Below, one piece after another: positions 1 to 11,985 of a stretch of DNA of 64,000 nt (positions within the stretch are counted from its first letter, which is position 1; every line of letters begins with the position of its first letter). A program made the position numbers and the translations under genes. This DNA is from Sclerodactyla briareus (lineage: Eukaryota > Echinodermata > Holothuroidea > Dendrochirotida > Sclerodactylidae): positions 62,001 through 126,000 of the forward strand of contig JAODTK010000954.1 in NCBI GenBank assembly GCA_026419785.1, written 5' to 3'. The notes below the pieces were generated by a model, which did not search any database, was not told the DNA's origin, and saw only the letters and a list, made by a program, of their open reading frames with translations.

Positions 1-189
1 ACAGGTGTTATAATGGATCAGTTTTTGCTTCCTGTGGCTACCCTGACTTGACATGGTGTCGAAGGTCATGAAATTATTCAATTTGCAATAAAGGCAGTAG
101 GGGAATATAAGGAAGATTTTGAAAGTTAATTGCTGGCGATATCCATTTAGAAACAAACTCAAAATGAAACGGCTAGATCATTGGAATGC
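1..189. other. Unassigned left edge
   Basis: AT-rich sequence with no coding frame, repeat unit or RNA fold that I recognise. It lies just past the 3' side of the minus-strand LINE remnant and could be that element's 3' untranslated region. Confidence 0.4.
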
Positions 190-1880
190 GAGAATACACG
201 TGCGACCAGGCCTGGGCCTTCCTGAAGTGTACCCTCGAAAGATGCGCCAACTGTGAGCTACGGGGCGTCCAGGAGGTCCGCCCCAACGGATCAGATCCTG
301 TTGACACAGGACACGACGGACAGGATCGTCCGCCGGCAGGCGTGCCATATGCAAAAAGGAGCGCAGCTGGTGATCGCGAATCAAGCAGCCATCCTTCACC
401 ATCCCTGCTTCCACGAGAAACCAAGCGTTGGATACACGACCCGCCAGATGTAACCGAGGATGCGGCGAAGTGAGTAGTCGAAAAGGAATCTCCGCACCAG
501 CCCAAAAGTGAGCATCCAAGCCTCTCTAGAATATAGCAAGATGGAAGCACAATAGAGCCCAAAAAAAAACATGAGCTGTATTCTTTCTCAGGTACACGAT
601 CGATACAAAACCACAAGTCACTAATGACACTGGCGAGGTAAACGAATAACTGCCCCTTCTGCGACCAACACCTCGACAGACCCAGCAGCATTGTCCATTA
701 GTCCTCTGGTCCATGAATTATGCAGCCTAACGGATTTGACTCCTGACTAAGTGTTTCGAGGGCATCAACCAGAGGATCCACAAAGTCAGTGAGTGATGCA
801 TCATTATCCGCGAAATCCAAGTAAATACCCCGACTTCCACCGATTAAGACTCCGCAATCGGTACTATCCACAAACCCTCTCCATATCCCTATTGAAAATG
901 TTGTTTAAAGTAGCACACCTATCTCGGTGTTGTGTAAAAATTACACAATCATCGTGTATAATCTGCAGTCTCATCACACCCATGATAACAGGAAAGAAGT
1001 CAGAGACTCAATCAGCACTCTCACTTCCAGAACACAGAGAGAATATCAGGGATAAAAGGCGGGTCGGCACACCACGCTGCTCGAGAATTTTCCACAGAGC
1101 TTCGCGAAAATCGATATAGGCCACATGATAGCCCCAACCGAATTCCCAGTTCCGCTCAGAGAGGACACGAGAGCCAAGATATGACACGGTGGATTTCTTG
1201 AGAGTCAAACCGACTGCTCAAAACGCGGAAGCGCAAGCAGCCGACAACAGATCCTGCTTAGGATGATCCTAGCTAAGACTTGCCGGATACAGAGAGGAGT
1301 GGGACCTCCGAGAATCACCCTGCCCTTTCAGATTGGAAATCCCTTTTCCTTTTCAGTCAGTTGGGATGACGCCAGTGCTTCAAACAAAGAAGTAGAGGCA
1401 TGCAACAACCCAAGGCAGCCTGTCCACCGGCCCAGAGCATCTCGGGATGTATGCCACAGACCCCAGAAGATTTCCGGCTCAACTGCTCCAATGCCACCCG
1501 AGTTTCCTCGATAGTAAGCACATCACAGTCTCAGGCGGTTCAGCCACCTGGGTTGCAACATTAACTATTTGAATTTCCAGGCTTGAGGGCTCAGCCTTGT
1601 ACAATTCGTCAATATACCCAGCCCAATGGGCATCTCATATCGGATTCCTCGGTCAAGACCCTGCCGTCATCTGTCTTGACAGCTAGGTACCGCACCACAG
1701 AGGCTGTGTTGCGGAGTCTCTGAATCGATCGGTAGGCCAGTTGCGGGCACCCGTTGCCATGTGCTTTTCCATGGACTTCCACAGAGAAGTACCGCTTCAC
1801 CGGTCGCGTTGCAGTGCACTCAGTACCATGCGCGAGTATGGGTATCTCAGCACAGGGGTGACTTATCAAGGATTTGACCT
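190..1880 (-). mobile_element. Degenerate non-LTR retrotransposon (LINE), reverse transcriptase and C-terminal part
   Basis: Read on the minus strand, several short frames follow the order of a LINE ORF2 protein. Near 1870-1610 there is a pre-RT linker (residues such as LAYRSIQRLRN and VKTDDGRVLTEE). Near 1330-1250 comes the fingers region ending in VLARIILSRI. Near 1150-1010 lies the RT-A block, containing AYIDFREALWKILEQRGVP. Near 825-790 is the catalytic block, read as LDFADND where functional enzymes have FADD. Near 470-190 is the C-terminal SLRRILGY and ARLPADDPVRRVL region. The pieces sit in different frames and no endonuclease domain was found, so this is a 5'-truncated, inactive copy. 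Clade is not resolved. It has no functional link to the EGF gene and lies downstream of it. Confidence 0.82.
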
Positions 1881-1935
1881 ATTCATTTTGACCCAATGAC
1901 TGGAGCTGGCTTCCAAGTTCCACATTGGGGCCAAC

Positions 1936-1946
1936 CCCCCCCCCCT
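1936..1946. repeat. C homopolymer
   Basis: A run of about ten C residues at the boundary between the LINE remnant and the start of the ~310-bp satellite. Its length is probably unreliable. Confidence 0.8.
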
Positions 1947-2689
1947 CTCTAAAAACCGTATCTAATACCTAACCCCGGGTCAGTTATCGGTGTTACAAGC
2001 CAAAATTGGTCAAAATATCGACTTTTCACAAATTTTCATTTTTGACCAAATTCACCCCGGACCCTATACCAAGAACAATAGGGTTCCTGTGCTCCCCATA
2101 AGAAAGATACACACCAAATTTGAACCTGATCAGACACACCACCTTTCTGGACGTATCGTGTTTACAAGGTTTTCAGACTTTGACCTCTGGTGACCTCAGA
2201 TGACCTCTGACCGGACCCTTAAACAATAGGGTTCATGTACTCATCATGGGGAACACCATACCAAGTATGAGCTTCATCCATCCAGGTGGGGTCGAGTTAT
2301 CGTGTTTACAAGCCAAAATTGGTCAAAATATCGACTTTTCACAAATTTTCTATTTTCTACCAAAAATTCCCGCCTATATTATACCAAAAACAATAGGGTT
2401 CCTGTGCTCCCCATAAGAAAAGAACACACCAATTTTCAAACCTGATGAGACCAACCATTCTGGACTTATCGTGTTTACAAGGTTTTCAGACTTTGACCTC
2501 TGGTGACCTCAGATGACCTCTGACTGACCCCCATACAATAGGGTTCATTTACTCAACGTGGGGAACACACATACCAAGTGTGAGCTTCATCCATCCAGGT
2601 GGGGTCGAGTTATCGTGTTTACAAGCCAAAATTGGTCAAAATATCGACTTTCACGAATTTTCTACTTTTGGACCAAAATTAACCCTAAC

Positions 2690-2885
2690 TTATAATAACA
2701 ATAATAATAATTATACTTATATAGCGCAAGTATCCAGCAAAACTGATCAATGCGCTTTGCAATACTTTACAATACTAGAAAAGTTGTAGATTAAAGAGGT
2801 GAGATTTGAGTTTACGTTTAAATGAGTCTAGTGATCCTGTTGTTTTCATTCCCAACGGAAGGAGTTCCAGAGTTCTGGAGCGGCT
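2690..2885 (-). mobile_element. L2/CR1-like LINE 3' end, internally deleted copy in satellite monomer
   Basis: The piece starts after GACCAAAATTAACCC with a TAATAA-rich tail and the block ATAGCGCAAGTATCCAGC, then runs into the sequence encoding the LINE C-terminus. It stops abruptly at GAGCGGCTGA, where the satellite resumes at the conserved GAGACCAACCATTCTGGAC. The left junction is identical to those near 3120 and 4970. This copy retains only about 190 bp. Confidence 0.85.
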
Positions 2886-3117
2886 GATGAGACCAACCAT
2901 TCTGGACTTATCGTGTTTACAAGGTTTTCAGACTTTGACCTCTGGTGACCTCAGATGACTCTGATCTGACCCCAAAACGGAAGGGTTCATGTACTCATCA
3001 TAGGGACACACATACCCAGTAGGAGCTTCATCCATCCAGCGGGGTCGAGTTATCGTGTTTACAAGCCAAAATTGGTCAAAATATCGACTTTTCACGGAAT
3101 TTCTACTTTTGACCAAA

Positions 3118-4430
3118 ATTAACCCTAACTTATAATAACAATAATAATAATTATACTTATATAGCGCAAGTATCCAGCAAAAACTGATCAATGCGCTTTG
3201 CAATACTTTACAATACTAGAAAAGTTGTAGATTAAAGAGGTGAGATTTGAGTTTACGTTTAAATGAGTCTAGTGATCCTGTTGTTTTCATTCCCAACGGA
3301 AGGGAGTACCAGAGTTCTGGAGCGGCTGAAGTGAAGGCACTGTCGCCAAAACGGGATCTCGTCAGAGGCCGTTTCAAGTTGAACGCTCGACTTGAACGAA
3401 GAGTCCGAACAGGGCGATATAATTCAATAAGGTCGCTCAGGTATGATGGTGCTAATTCGTGGACGCATTTGTACGTCAGTAGAAGCAACTTGAAGGTAAC
3501 ACGTTATTCGATGGGTAGCCAGTGAGTTCCCTGAGAACGGGTTGTGATGTGTTCACTTTTCCTATGACCGGAAATTAAACGTGCAGCTGCATTCTGGACG
3601 AGTTGAAGCTTATGTAGTAAGTAAAGATGACCGAAAATCCATACAGTAGGGAATTTCCGTAATCGAGGCGGGAGGTAACAGAAGAGTGTACAAGCTGCCC
3701 CAGCACGTTTGAGGAAGATTTTCTTTACTTAGCAAAGTTCTGAGATAAAAAAATATGCAGATTTACAAACAGAAGCAATGTGCTTATCCATAGACAAATT
3801 GGAATCAAGAAGAATGCCCAAGTCGCAAACGGTGTCACTGGGTGTAAAATCATTCCCCTCAAAGTGAAGAGAGATCGGACCCTGTATGCTACGAAGCTGG
3901 GGACTTAGAACCGAAAACAATGAACTCGGTCCTTGGCTATATCATTTAGCCCCGAGCATAGAATAATTCATCCAATCACGAATGTGCAGGCGGACAGTTT
4001 TTTCAATATTAGACCAAGTGGACGTAGATTTCGGCCGGACACATTCGGAGCAAGGAGGATGTAGATTGAGTGTCATCGGCGTAAAAATGATAAGCGTAAA
4101 GCTGATATTGAAGCTTCCGCTATTAGATGCAAGCGGTGAGGTATACAATGTGATAAGATGGGCCAATAAAGATCCTTGAGGAACACCTTCAGCATGGAAA
4201 GAGGAGGCGAGCGGTATTTGCAATTATCGTTTGAAACTGTCCGACCCAATTTAAGGCAATGCGGAGATTCCAAGTTAACTTAAGTCTCGGAGTAATATGT
4301 CGATTCAAGCGGCGAAGGCCGCAGACTATCTAAAAAGGATTAAAAAGACGACCTTTCTCTTATCGATAGCGTTTGAGAATGTCCGATTTGATGCGTAGTC
4401 ATTGCAGTCCCGTGCTATGAAGCACTTATA
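3118..4430 (-). mobile_element. L2/CR1-like LINE, 5'-truncated, RT C-terminal half
   Basis: The minus strand encodes the end of a LINE ORF2 protein across shifted frames. Near 4190 there is GVPQGSLLAHLITLYTSPL. Near 4090-4060 is an intact FYADDTQ catalytic motif one frame over. Near 4000-3960 lies IEKTVRLHIRDW. Near 3850-3750 comes TVCDLGILLDSNLSMDKHI. From 3490 to 3216 is the typical C-terminus, with ELAPSYLSDLI, FGDSAFTSAAPELW and a final SFKRKLKSHLF. The 3' tail is the TAATAA-rich stretch at 3125-3160. It is the longest of three copies sharing the same satellite junction, and is inactive through truncation and frame breaks. Confidence 0.9.
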
Positions 4431-4969
4431 CCAAAACAATAAGGTTTAATGTGCTCCCCGTGAGAAAGCTCCACACCACATTTCAACCTGATGAGACCAA
4501 CCATTCGGACTTATCGTGTTTACAGGTTTTCATACTTTGACGACCTATGGTGACCATCGATGACCTCTGATCTGACCCCAAAACGAAGGTCCCTGTACTC
4601 ATCAGGGGAACCAACAATATCAAGTATGAGCCTTCATTTTCCCCCTTCAGACTGGGTCGAGTTATCGTTTGTACAAGCCAAAATTGGTCGAAAACAAATC
4701 GACCTTTTCCACCAATTTTCTTTTTTTGAGACCAAATTCACCCCCGACCTAACCAACAAAGGTTTTTCATACTTTGACTAATGGCGACCCTCAATGACCT
4801 CTGACCTACCCTATACATAAGGGTTCATTTACTTTACTCAACCGTGGGGAACCACACATACCCAGTGTGAGCTTCAATCCATCCGGAGGTCGAGTTATCG
4901 TGTTTACAAGTCAAAATAGCCAAAAAAACGACTTTTTTCCGAATTTTCTTTCTACTTTGACCAAATTAA

Positions 4970-5350
4970 CCCCACTTATATAATAATAATAATTATTATA
5001 CTTATATCTCAATTATCCCAGCAAACTGATCAATGCGCTTTACAATACTTAGACAAGTGTAGATGAAAGAGGTGAGATTTGATTTCCGTTTTAAAATGAG
5101 TCTAGTGACCCGTGGTTTTCATTCCAACGGAAGGGAGTTCCAGATTTCTGGAGCGGCTGAAGTGAAGGCACTGTCGCCAAAACGGGATATCGTCCGAGGC
5201 CGTTTCAAGTTGAACGCTCGACTGAACGAAGATTTCGAACAGGGCGATATAATTCATAAGGTCGCTCAGGTATGATGGGGGCTCATCCGTGGACGCATTT
5301 GTTACCCGTTCCCACCCCCCCACCCCCAGTAAAGCACTTGAAGGTAACAC
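4970..5350 (-). mobile_element. L2/CR1-like LINE 3' end, third copy in satellite monomer
   Basis: It has the same left junction and the same TAATAA tail as the copies at 2690 and 3118. It then covers the LINE C-terminus down to the PSYLSDLM segment and breaks off near the motif AAGCACTTGAAGGTAACAC. A short C-rich insertion lies at 5311-5330. Satellite sequence resumes near 5360 with the CAATAGGTTCCTGTGCTC half-monomer. Confidence 0.85.
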
Positions 5351-5819
5351 TTTTTGAGGACCTATACCAAGAACAATAGGTTCCTGTGCTCTCCATAAGA
5401 AAGATACACATAAAATTTGAACCTGATCAGACCACCTTTCTGGACTTATGTAGTTACAAGTTTTCAGAACTTGACCTTTGGTGGACCTCAGATGACCTCT
5501 GACCGGACCTCAAAACAGTAGGGTCATGGTACTTGTCAGGCGGGAACACACATACCAAGTATGAGCTTCATCCATCCAGGCAGGGTCGGGTATCGTGTTT
5601 ACAAGCCAAAATTTGCCACCAAAATATTGAATTCACAAAATTTCCTATTTTTCACAAAAAAAACCCCCGACCCTCTAACACAAAACAATAGGGTTACTGG
5701 TCTCCATAAGAAAGCTCCACACTGAATTTTAAACCTTATCAGACCAACCCCCTTTCTGGACTTATCTGTTGCCACAAGGGTTTCAGGCTCAGATCGAGGG
5801 AGGGGTGGGGTTCGAGGTT

Positions 5820-5925
5820 AACGGTTACAAGCAGGCCTCACATAACCCACACACATACACAAACCAACACACACACCCCACTTCATGAATGCATAGATTC
5901 CATGAATTCGTCAAGGAATCCAAAA
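5820..5925. repeat. CA-rich microsatellite and terminal hairpin of the satellite family
   Basis: A CA-rich tract at 5835-5880 is followed by GCATAGATTCCATGAATTCG and then TCAAGGAATCCAAAAA. GATTCC and GGAATC can pair as a 6-bp stem with a 13-base loop. The same module, CA tract plus hairpin, recurs at 41,778-41,925 and around 50,785-50,875, so it is probably the end of an interspersed repeat. Confidence 0.7.
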
Positions 5926-8900
5926 ATTACTGGGTCAGAGGGAGAGACTGCCTCGTGGACCACGTGAGGACGTGCGTGTAACAGAAGATTGGAATCCGCA
6001 GTGCTTGGAGTCCGTCTAGCTACAGCGGGTAGTCCGAGAGAATTGCAGGGGAGGACGTAATTTGAAAGCCGCACACAACCATATGCTCGCGGAGCATTTC
6101 ACGGCGAAAAATACTCGGCACGGATTCGGGATCGCTTTCTATAACCGGATCGGATATCGTCGGCCACGTACTCAAAACTGGGTGTAGTAAGCTGTGACGA
6201 TGCCACCGCCAGAAAAGGGACCGTAGGCAGACTCATTCTAGATGAACCGTATGGGAACTCTGGCATACCCTACGCGTGCTGCTTATATGGACATCATGAT
6301 GGCCACCTACCAGCTTCGAACCCAAGGCAACCGCTACATTTTGGGTCATTGCGGCGATTTCACTAGTTGTTCGGGCCCACGCAATGCCTAATATGGAAGC
6401 TGAGACAGTCGCCCTATATTAGTGGAAGACATTTTGGCCGTTACGGGGTACCCGAAGAGAAACCCGGAGAAACCCCCAAGTAGTACACCACAATCGACTA
6501 TGCGGCTACAAAGAGAAGAACCCTCTATCTGGCTCTGTGACCCTACTACTAATATTGCGGCGTTCCTATCCACAAGGCACAAACATTCAGGCAACTTGAA
6601 GCAGAATCGTGAAGCCCGCCGTGTCCCCTACTGCCTCCTTCCGGCCGCCGCCTCCGTCCGATTAGCCGCCTTTACATTAGACAAAACAAAAAAAAACAAA
6701 AAAAAACCAACCGCAGACGAACGTGGGGGAGTGGCTGGAACGCCCGCGTTGACTCCCGTAGGAATTCACTGCACCATAGACGCTAGGATGGGAAACGATT
6801 GGCATGATAAGCATAACACGCTATGAAGGACCTTAGCGGGCGTAGATGTTACCAGGGAGATCGCAGTCCCCGGAAAGCGAGAGAATATGTGGAGTCGCGT
6901 GTTCCGGAATGGATGTGTTGCGCGTATAATTTTTCTACACCGGAAGGAAATATAGGGAGTCAGGCAACACTGGTGGGACATTATTCGCCAAAATGTTCAA
7001 GTCTGGTTGAAACAGTATGCTGACCAGTACGAGCACCGAGGATCGGCCAGTTCAGCTCCCAACATCATCGTACAGGAATTGGTGGAGAAAAATGTTCACG
7101 CCTATTTGGCCTACGTGAGGTGAAAGCCGAACAGTCAAGGATTTTTCTATCAGTGAATGCGCCTGTTCTCGTTGAGGGGAGACCATGGGCGCTAAGAATT
7201 GGTCTTCTACGCACCCAATAAGAAACTCCGGACCAAATCTCTTGGGCTTTCCAACTGTCTCCCCCTACATACCTTTCCTAAAGCATGTGTAGACGTAAAG
7301 CCCGACGTTAGGGACTTGAACAAGTCTGAGAGGGCAGACTAACGACTGATGCAAGCGACGTTATCGTATGAACGTATAGCTGCCGAAATCTTCATGTACT
7401 GGCCGAATGAACGCGTCTAATTGCACTTAAGATTTTGAGAAGTCGAAGTTAAACCTTCGAAGTGGGCTGTTTATTTTGGACCCTGTAAGGTCCCTAAAAA
7501 ACACTCGGTCACGACTCGCCAGCGGGACTATCATATCCGGGGCAGGGTTTGGTTTGAAATAACTTTACCTGTTCACAGTGACCTGGACAGGTCACATCAG
7601 CCGCATGTCCCTCCTGGCTATATAGGCTCAGAAATACTTTACTATACACAACATTTTACTCTATACCTGCTTCAAAAATATCACTGGTGTTTCCCGATTG
7701 AGTTAGCTCAATATTCAAGCATTCCTATCTCCGCCATTTCGTTGTTACGTACATTTTTCTGTTGTTGTGCACCACTTCCACGTCCTTCCATCATGTCGCC
7801 CATGTACGAACCAAGGAATAACCGCTGCGGATGTGCCGAATCCAGGTTTTAACCAGATTGTCGGACGCTGAGGCCCACTACCGACCCGCGATACCCTTGA
7901 TAATAGGGGACGTTACAAGCCCATTCGACTATTCTTCGTAAGAAGAGCGGATTAGCGGCAGCACCATGCCCGAAGAACATCAGGGACAGGAGGAAGTACT
8001 AGGGGGCCGAGGCTCCGGCCCATCAGTAACCATACCGTGTCCGGGCACAACCCAAACCGAACCAAACTAGGCTGTCGAAGGTATCCCGCCGTGATCCACC
8101 GGAAACAGGACCAATCAGCTGGGTGACCCACCTTTCGAGGAGCTGCTCGAAAAACGCCCCAGGATGTAGCCGGATCCCCCCTCTCATCCCTCTCTCATCG
8201 GAGAGCGACCCTGCCCACCCCTTCCGCCAGTCCGTTGCATGTGGCAGCCGGCGGCCTTAGAGCCAGTAGCTGAACCTACACATAGCCACCACGGTCGCCC
8301 AGAACGCAGGGACCATAGAGCAAACTTCAAAAGACGATTATTACACCTGAAACGGATCACAAAGGCTAGACCCCACCCGGTAATGTAATTAAAAAGTGAC
8401 TGTGGAGAAGTTTGGCGGGTCAGTTACGCCAACCAGCCAGTTTGCTCTAGACCAGACGGAGCATGTCACAGATGGAAGCGCCGAGGAACGAAGACAGCCT
8501 GGAGCTGGAGGACAGCCAGGACTTCGCGAACCAAGGAGGGACATGATGTAGGAACAGATATATCGACCGCTGCGCACTTTTCATCTCTTCCGATTTGAGG
8601 CAGCCCCGTTATGTGACACTTTGCGAAACCACTGACTGTATATACGTTAATCGTTCATCCCTATGTGACACTTAATCTTGTACGTTCCGGGTAAGCTGGA
8701 ACTTTTCAAAATGCGCCGGTTGCCATAGTACTGTAACTGCCACCACGAAGTTACCTGGTAGCTGAGAAGGGATCCTGTTCTGTTCGAGCGACTGGAGCGT
8801 ACCTTATAACTTTATCCTCTTGGGAAACTGGACAAATTTTGTTCGTGTGGAAAATTCTGCTGATATTACTCTGTTGTTTAATTGTACCTTTGCTTATTCG

Positions 8901-9110
8901 CTCGAGTACGAAATAAACAAGGGCGTTTCATTAGGTATTTGGACCATATGCCGTGAAGTTACACATGCCTCAATCTGAGTTGCGGAACCTATTCTTAATT
9001 GTTCCATTGATGCGATATAATGTTGTGTAAAAGCATTGACTAATTGTCGCGTCTGCGTTTTGTTCGATCATGTATTCTAATATTGGGTTTACCATTCTCC
9101 TGCAGCCCGG
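5926..9110. other. CpG-rich block of unknown nature, possible decayed retroelement
   Basis: This 3.2-kb stretch has visibly more CpG and more balanced base composition than the AT-rich DNA on both sides. The longest plus frame (6422-6826, 134 residues) matches no family I recognise. A plus frame near 6980-7130 begins WWDIIRQNVQVWLKQYADQ and continues with HRGSASSAPNIIV. That faintly resembles the region after the zinc-binding part of a retroelement integrase, but no HHCC or DDE set is convincing. No flanking LTR pair was found. The function is unknown. Confidence 0.35.
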
Positions 9111-9770
9111 GGGGGCTCCTTTCAACTCAAATTACTGCAAGGCTTTCCACTTTTACTCTTCGAGTAAGTTATTTTACATGTTTTCGTTCTGCCCATCTGT
9201 GTTATTAACATGTGGGAGGGAGGTAAGTCTTTACTATCAAACCTAAGTTCAAATGTGGGGAATTGTTTGTCAACGAAGCTTGTAGATAATGGAGATACAT
9301 TGCATTTCCCTGTATCTTGAACGAATGTGTATAATATGTGATTTTGGTAGATCGGGAGGCCTAGATAGTGTTATGGAGGCATATATTATTTTTGTTGTGG
9401 CCCTTTTCAACTCGCTGTACGTAGCTAGCTGAGTTATTCTAGAAGGTTCACTGATTAGAAGGAAATTGTCGTGATATTAGTGGATATTGTGGCAGGAGAA
9501 GGAGAGAGGAAATGTAGAACATGCAGGACTGCTGAATGGTGACTTGCTGGTCACATGCTGGTACGAACGCCACATACACATTAATAATCACATACGCGCA
9601 GCATGGCACCAGCGATTCACGAGGTGACGAGCGGTGCGCCCGAATGTGAATTACCTCCAGAGGAAAGTAATATTCCGGAACCCGTCCGCAGACAATGAAT
9701 CTCAGTTCCAAAAAGGATTTCATGACACTGCCCACAACTCAGGCCGAAATAGAGAGTAGGGCTTGAGCTA
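9111..9770. other. AT-rich intergenic sequence
   Basis: No supported gene, repeat unit or RNA. It starts with a short G run at 9109-9115 and has no coding frame with family resemblance. Confidence 0.4.
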
Positions 9771-9771
9771 T

Positions 9772-10830
9772 CTGGGTTGGTTATTGTTCCGAGGGTTACT
9801 GTCCGGGGGAGGGGGGGGAGTTGCCCTAGGTACCATCGAGGAAGGGAGGGGGGAGGGTGTGGGGAAGCGAGTTTTTTCTTTCAAAAGGGACATATTGGCA
9901 TTACAACTTATTTTTATTGACCAAAAAAATATGGAATACATGTGAGCAAGCATGAAACAAGAACCGTGAGGAAACGGAATATTCTAGATATCAATGGTAC
10001 CATGCATAATAACCCAATGGATATGTACAGGATTGGAATAACAAAAAACCTAAAAATAATCAAATAATCATACAAACATATGTTATTGAATAACAATTTA
10101 CAATTATCGGAAATCTTATGGACAAAGTTTTAAAACCCAAAAGTAAGTGAAAAAGAAAACGTTCACTGGCTGTTGCAGCCAGTTCTCAGCAGAGAATTCA
10201 TAGCTATAAAAACTTTAGGAGGAATTGGGACAAATTGTAATGTTTACAAAAAACAAACGAAAAGGTACGAAAACAGGTTATCTCAGTGTGAGTAAAATTA
10301 ATTAAGAGATATGTAATGAATACATGAGTTCTCCTGGTTTTTCATAACTTCTACTCTGTATAACCTGGAAATATATAAATTATAAAAGTACAGTTACTGG
10401 CGATAAAGAAATAGGGTTTCATTTAAACAAACAAGAATTGAATCCCTATTTTGCAGACTTTTGCTATACAGCCAACTGCTGGGAAAACAATGCAAGTATA
10501 ATAGCTATCAGTTCTCGGTGTTGGACATGTTGATACATCATTCAAGGGAATTTCATATGGGAACAAACCAATTTGGTTTGTTCTGTTCAAAAGATATTCA
10601 TGTCAAAAGGATTTGAAAAGGGCAACTTTATAGTAGTCTGTATGGTAGTTCCAGGGTCATTCTGCTATAATTTAACAAGATATGGACTTCAAGTTGCCAG
10701 ACCATGGTATTCATTTCAAGTTTTTGTATTAATAATAATTTTAAAATATTGGCACAATAAACAGAGATTTAAAGGGCTTCAAATTTGGCCACAAGCTCAT
10801 GGAAAGCTTAACTAGAGCTAAGACCACCAA
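9772..10830. repeat. Tandem segmental duplication, unit A
   Basis: It begins with a G-rich tract (9800-9865), then a CTTTCAAAAG motif. Many blocks align in order with 10,965-11,985, about 1.2 kb further right: TTCACTGGCTGTT at 10,162, ATGTAATGAATACATGAG near 10,310, AAACAAGAATTGAATCCCTAT near 10,430, and AGCTTAACTAGAGCTAAGA at 10,806. No gene was recognised in either unit; the frames inside do not agree between units. Confidence 0.85.
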
Positions 10831-10964
10831 TGGTGTTGTAGCTCAACTGCACGGAAGTATCAAGCGAAAAGTGATTACGTGCTAAACATTCAAGCGCGAT
10901 CCAGGCGGTCACCCATGTGTGTGTCTACCAACCAGAGGTCATGGTGGCTAAGAGAAGAATGGGA
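10831..10964. other. Spacer between duplicated units, with repeat 5' module
   Basis: It contains the module CACCAATGGTG followed by TAGCTCAACTGCAC, which also starts the interspersed repeats at 32,179, 34,414, 47,629 and 48,348. Confidence 0.6.
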
Positions 10965-11985
10965 GGGGGAGGGGGGGGTTGTTTGGGAGAGGGTCTTTTT
11001 CTTCAAAAGTAAATTATTGCATACACTTTCCTTTTCCTTTTATTGAAAAACCCAAAGGAATAATGGAGCAAAGCACTGAATACAAGAAATGGGGAGGTAT
11101 CCTAACATACTTAGTGTTACATGAATAATCACCATGGTAGTACAGGATTTGAACCACAAAAACCGAAACAAATCCATTATATACAAAAAATATGTGCAAT
11201 CACAATAAAATAATCTAAAATATTTATACAAGTCCAAAAAACATACTTTCAGTCTAAAAAAGAAGAAAACATTCAATGGCTGTTACATGCCAGTTCCGAG
11301 CAGAATCATAGATAGCTATGAATACATTAGTAGAATTTGGGACCCATTGGATGTTAATAACAAAAAAATGATTGAAAGTAACGAAAACATGTTATTTCAA
11401 GAGTGGGTATAAAATTGAAATGAAGAGAATGGGATGAGTTACAGGAGTATTTCATAGCTTCTATCCCGTATCACCTGAAATAAAAATAGGATGAAAGTCC
11501 CAGTATGTAATGAATACATGAGTTCTCCTAGTTTTTCATAGATTCTATTCCGCATACACTGGAGATAAATGATAAAAAGTTAACCAGTACTGGAGACTAA
11601 ATAAATAGGGTTCAGTCATGAAACAGACAAGAATTGAATCCCTATTGTTGAGCCAGGGTCGCGCTGAAAACAATGTAAGTATAATAGCATCATCCTGGTC
11701 GTTAGATACGTTGACACATCATTCAATGAGAATCGCGAGGAGTTCAAAGGTTTCATGCCTACCAACGGATTTACAGAGGGCCACTTGCATGGTAGTCTGT
11801 TTCAGAGACATTCCTGGGCCCAATTCACAAGATATTGGACCTAGTTAGAGACCAGGTCTTCGTCATTCATGTTTTTGTACTGAGGACTAATTATAAAATG
11901 TAGCATTGGCAAACAGAAAATTTGAGGATTCAAATTTCAGACAATGCAATGGAAGCATAACTAGAGCTGAGAGCAACAATGTTAC
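10965..11985. repeat. Tandem segmental duplication, unit B
   Basis: A diverged copy of unit A. It shares the leading G tract and CTTCAAAAG, TTCAATGGCTGTT at about 11,274, ATGTAATGAATACATGAG near 11,505, ACAAGAATTGAATCCCTAT near 11,625 and ATAACTAGAGCTGAGA at 11,956. Substitutions and indels are many, so the duplication is old. Confidence 0.85.

Larger units (their letters stand above)
1970..5790. repeat. ~310-bp satellite array, proximal block, with LINE-bearing monomers
   Basis: Successive monomers can be followed by the anchor CAATAGGGTTCATGTACTC near 2223, 2535, 2975, 4588, 4810 and 5517. Each monomer holds two related halves. One has ATGTACTCATCATGGGG, then TTATCGTGTTTACAAGCC and a stretch like AATTGGTCAAAATATCGAC. 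The other has CCTGTGCTCCCCATAAGAAA, then TTATCGTGTTTACAAGG and a cluster of TGACCT motifs. The same family forms a longer array at 38.7-42.1 kb. Three monomers carry an L2/CR1-like LINE 3' end, listed separately. The block ends in a CA-rich stretch and a terminal hairpin near 5889. Confidence 0.9.

Noticed and set aside
6422-6826. 134-residue plus-strand frame as a gene
   Set aside because: No recognisable domain, an unusual lysine-rich A-tract in the middle, and no promoter or splice evidence.
9103-9117. CCTGCAGCCCGGGGG resembles a cloning-vector polylinker
   Set aside because: The match is about 15 bases and stops where a vector would continue. There is no vector sequence on either side.
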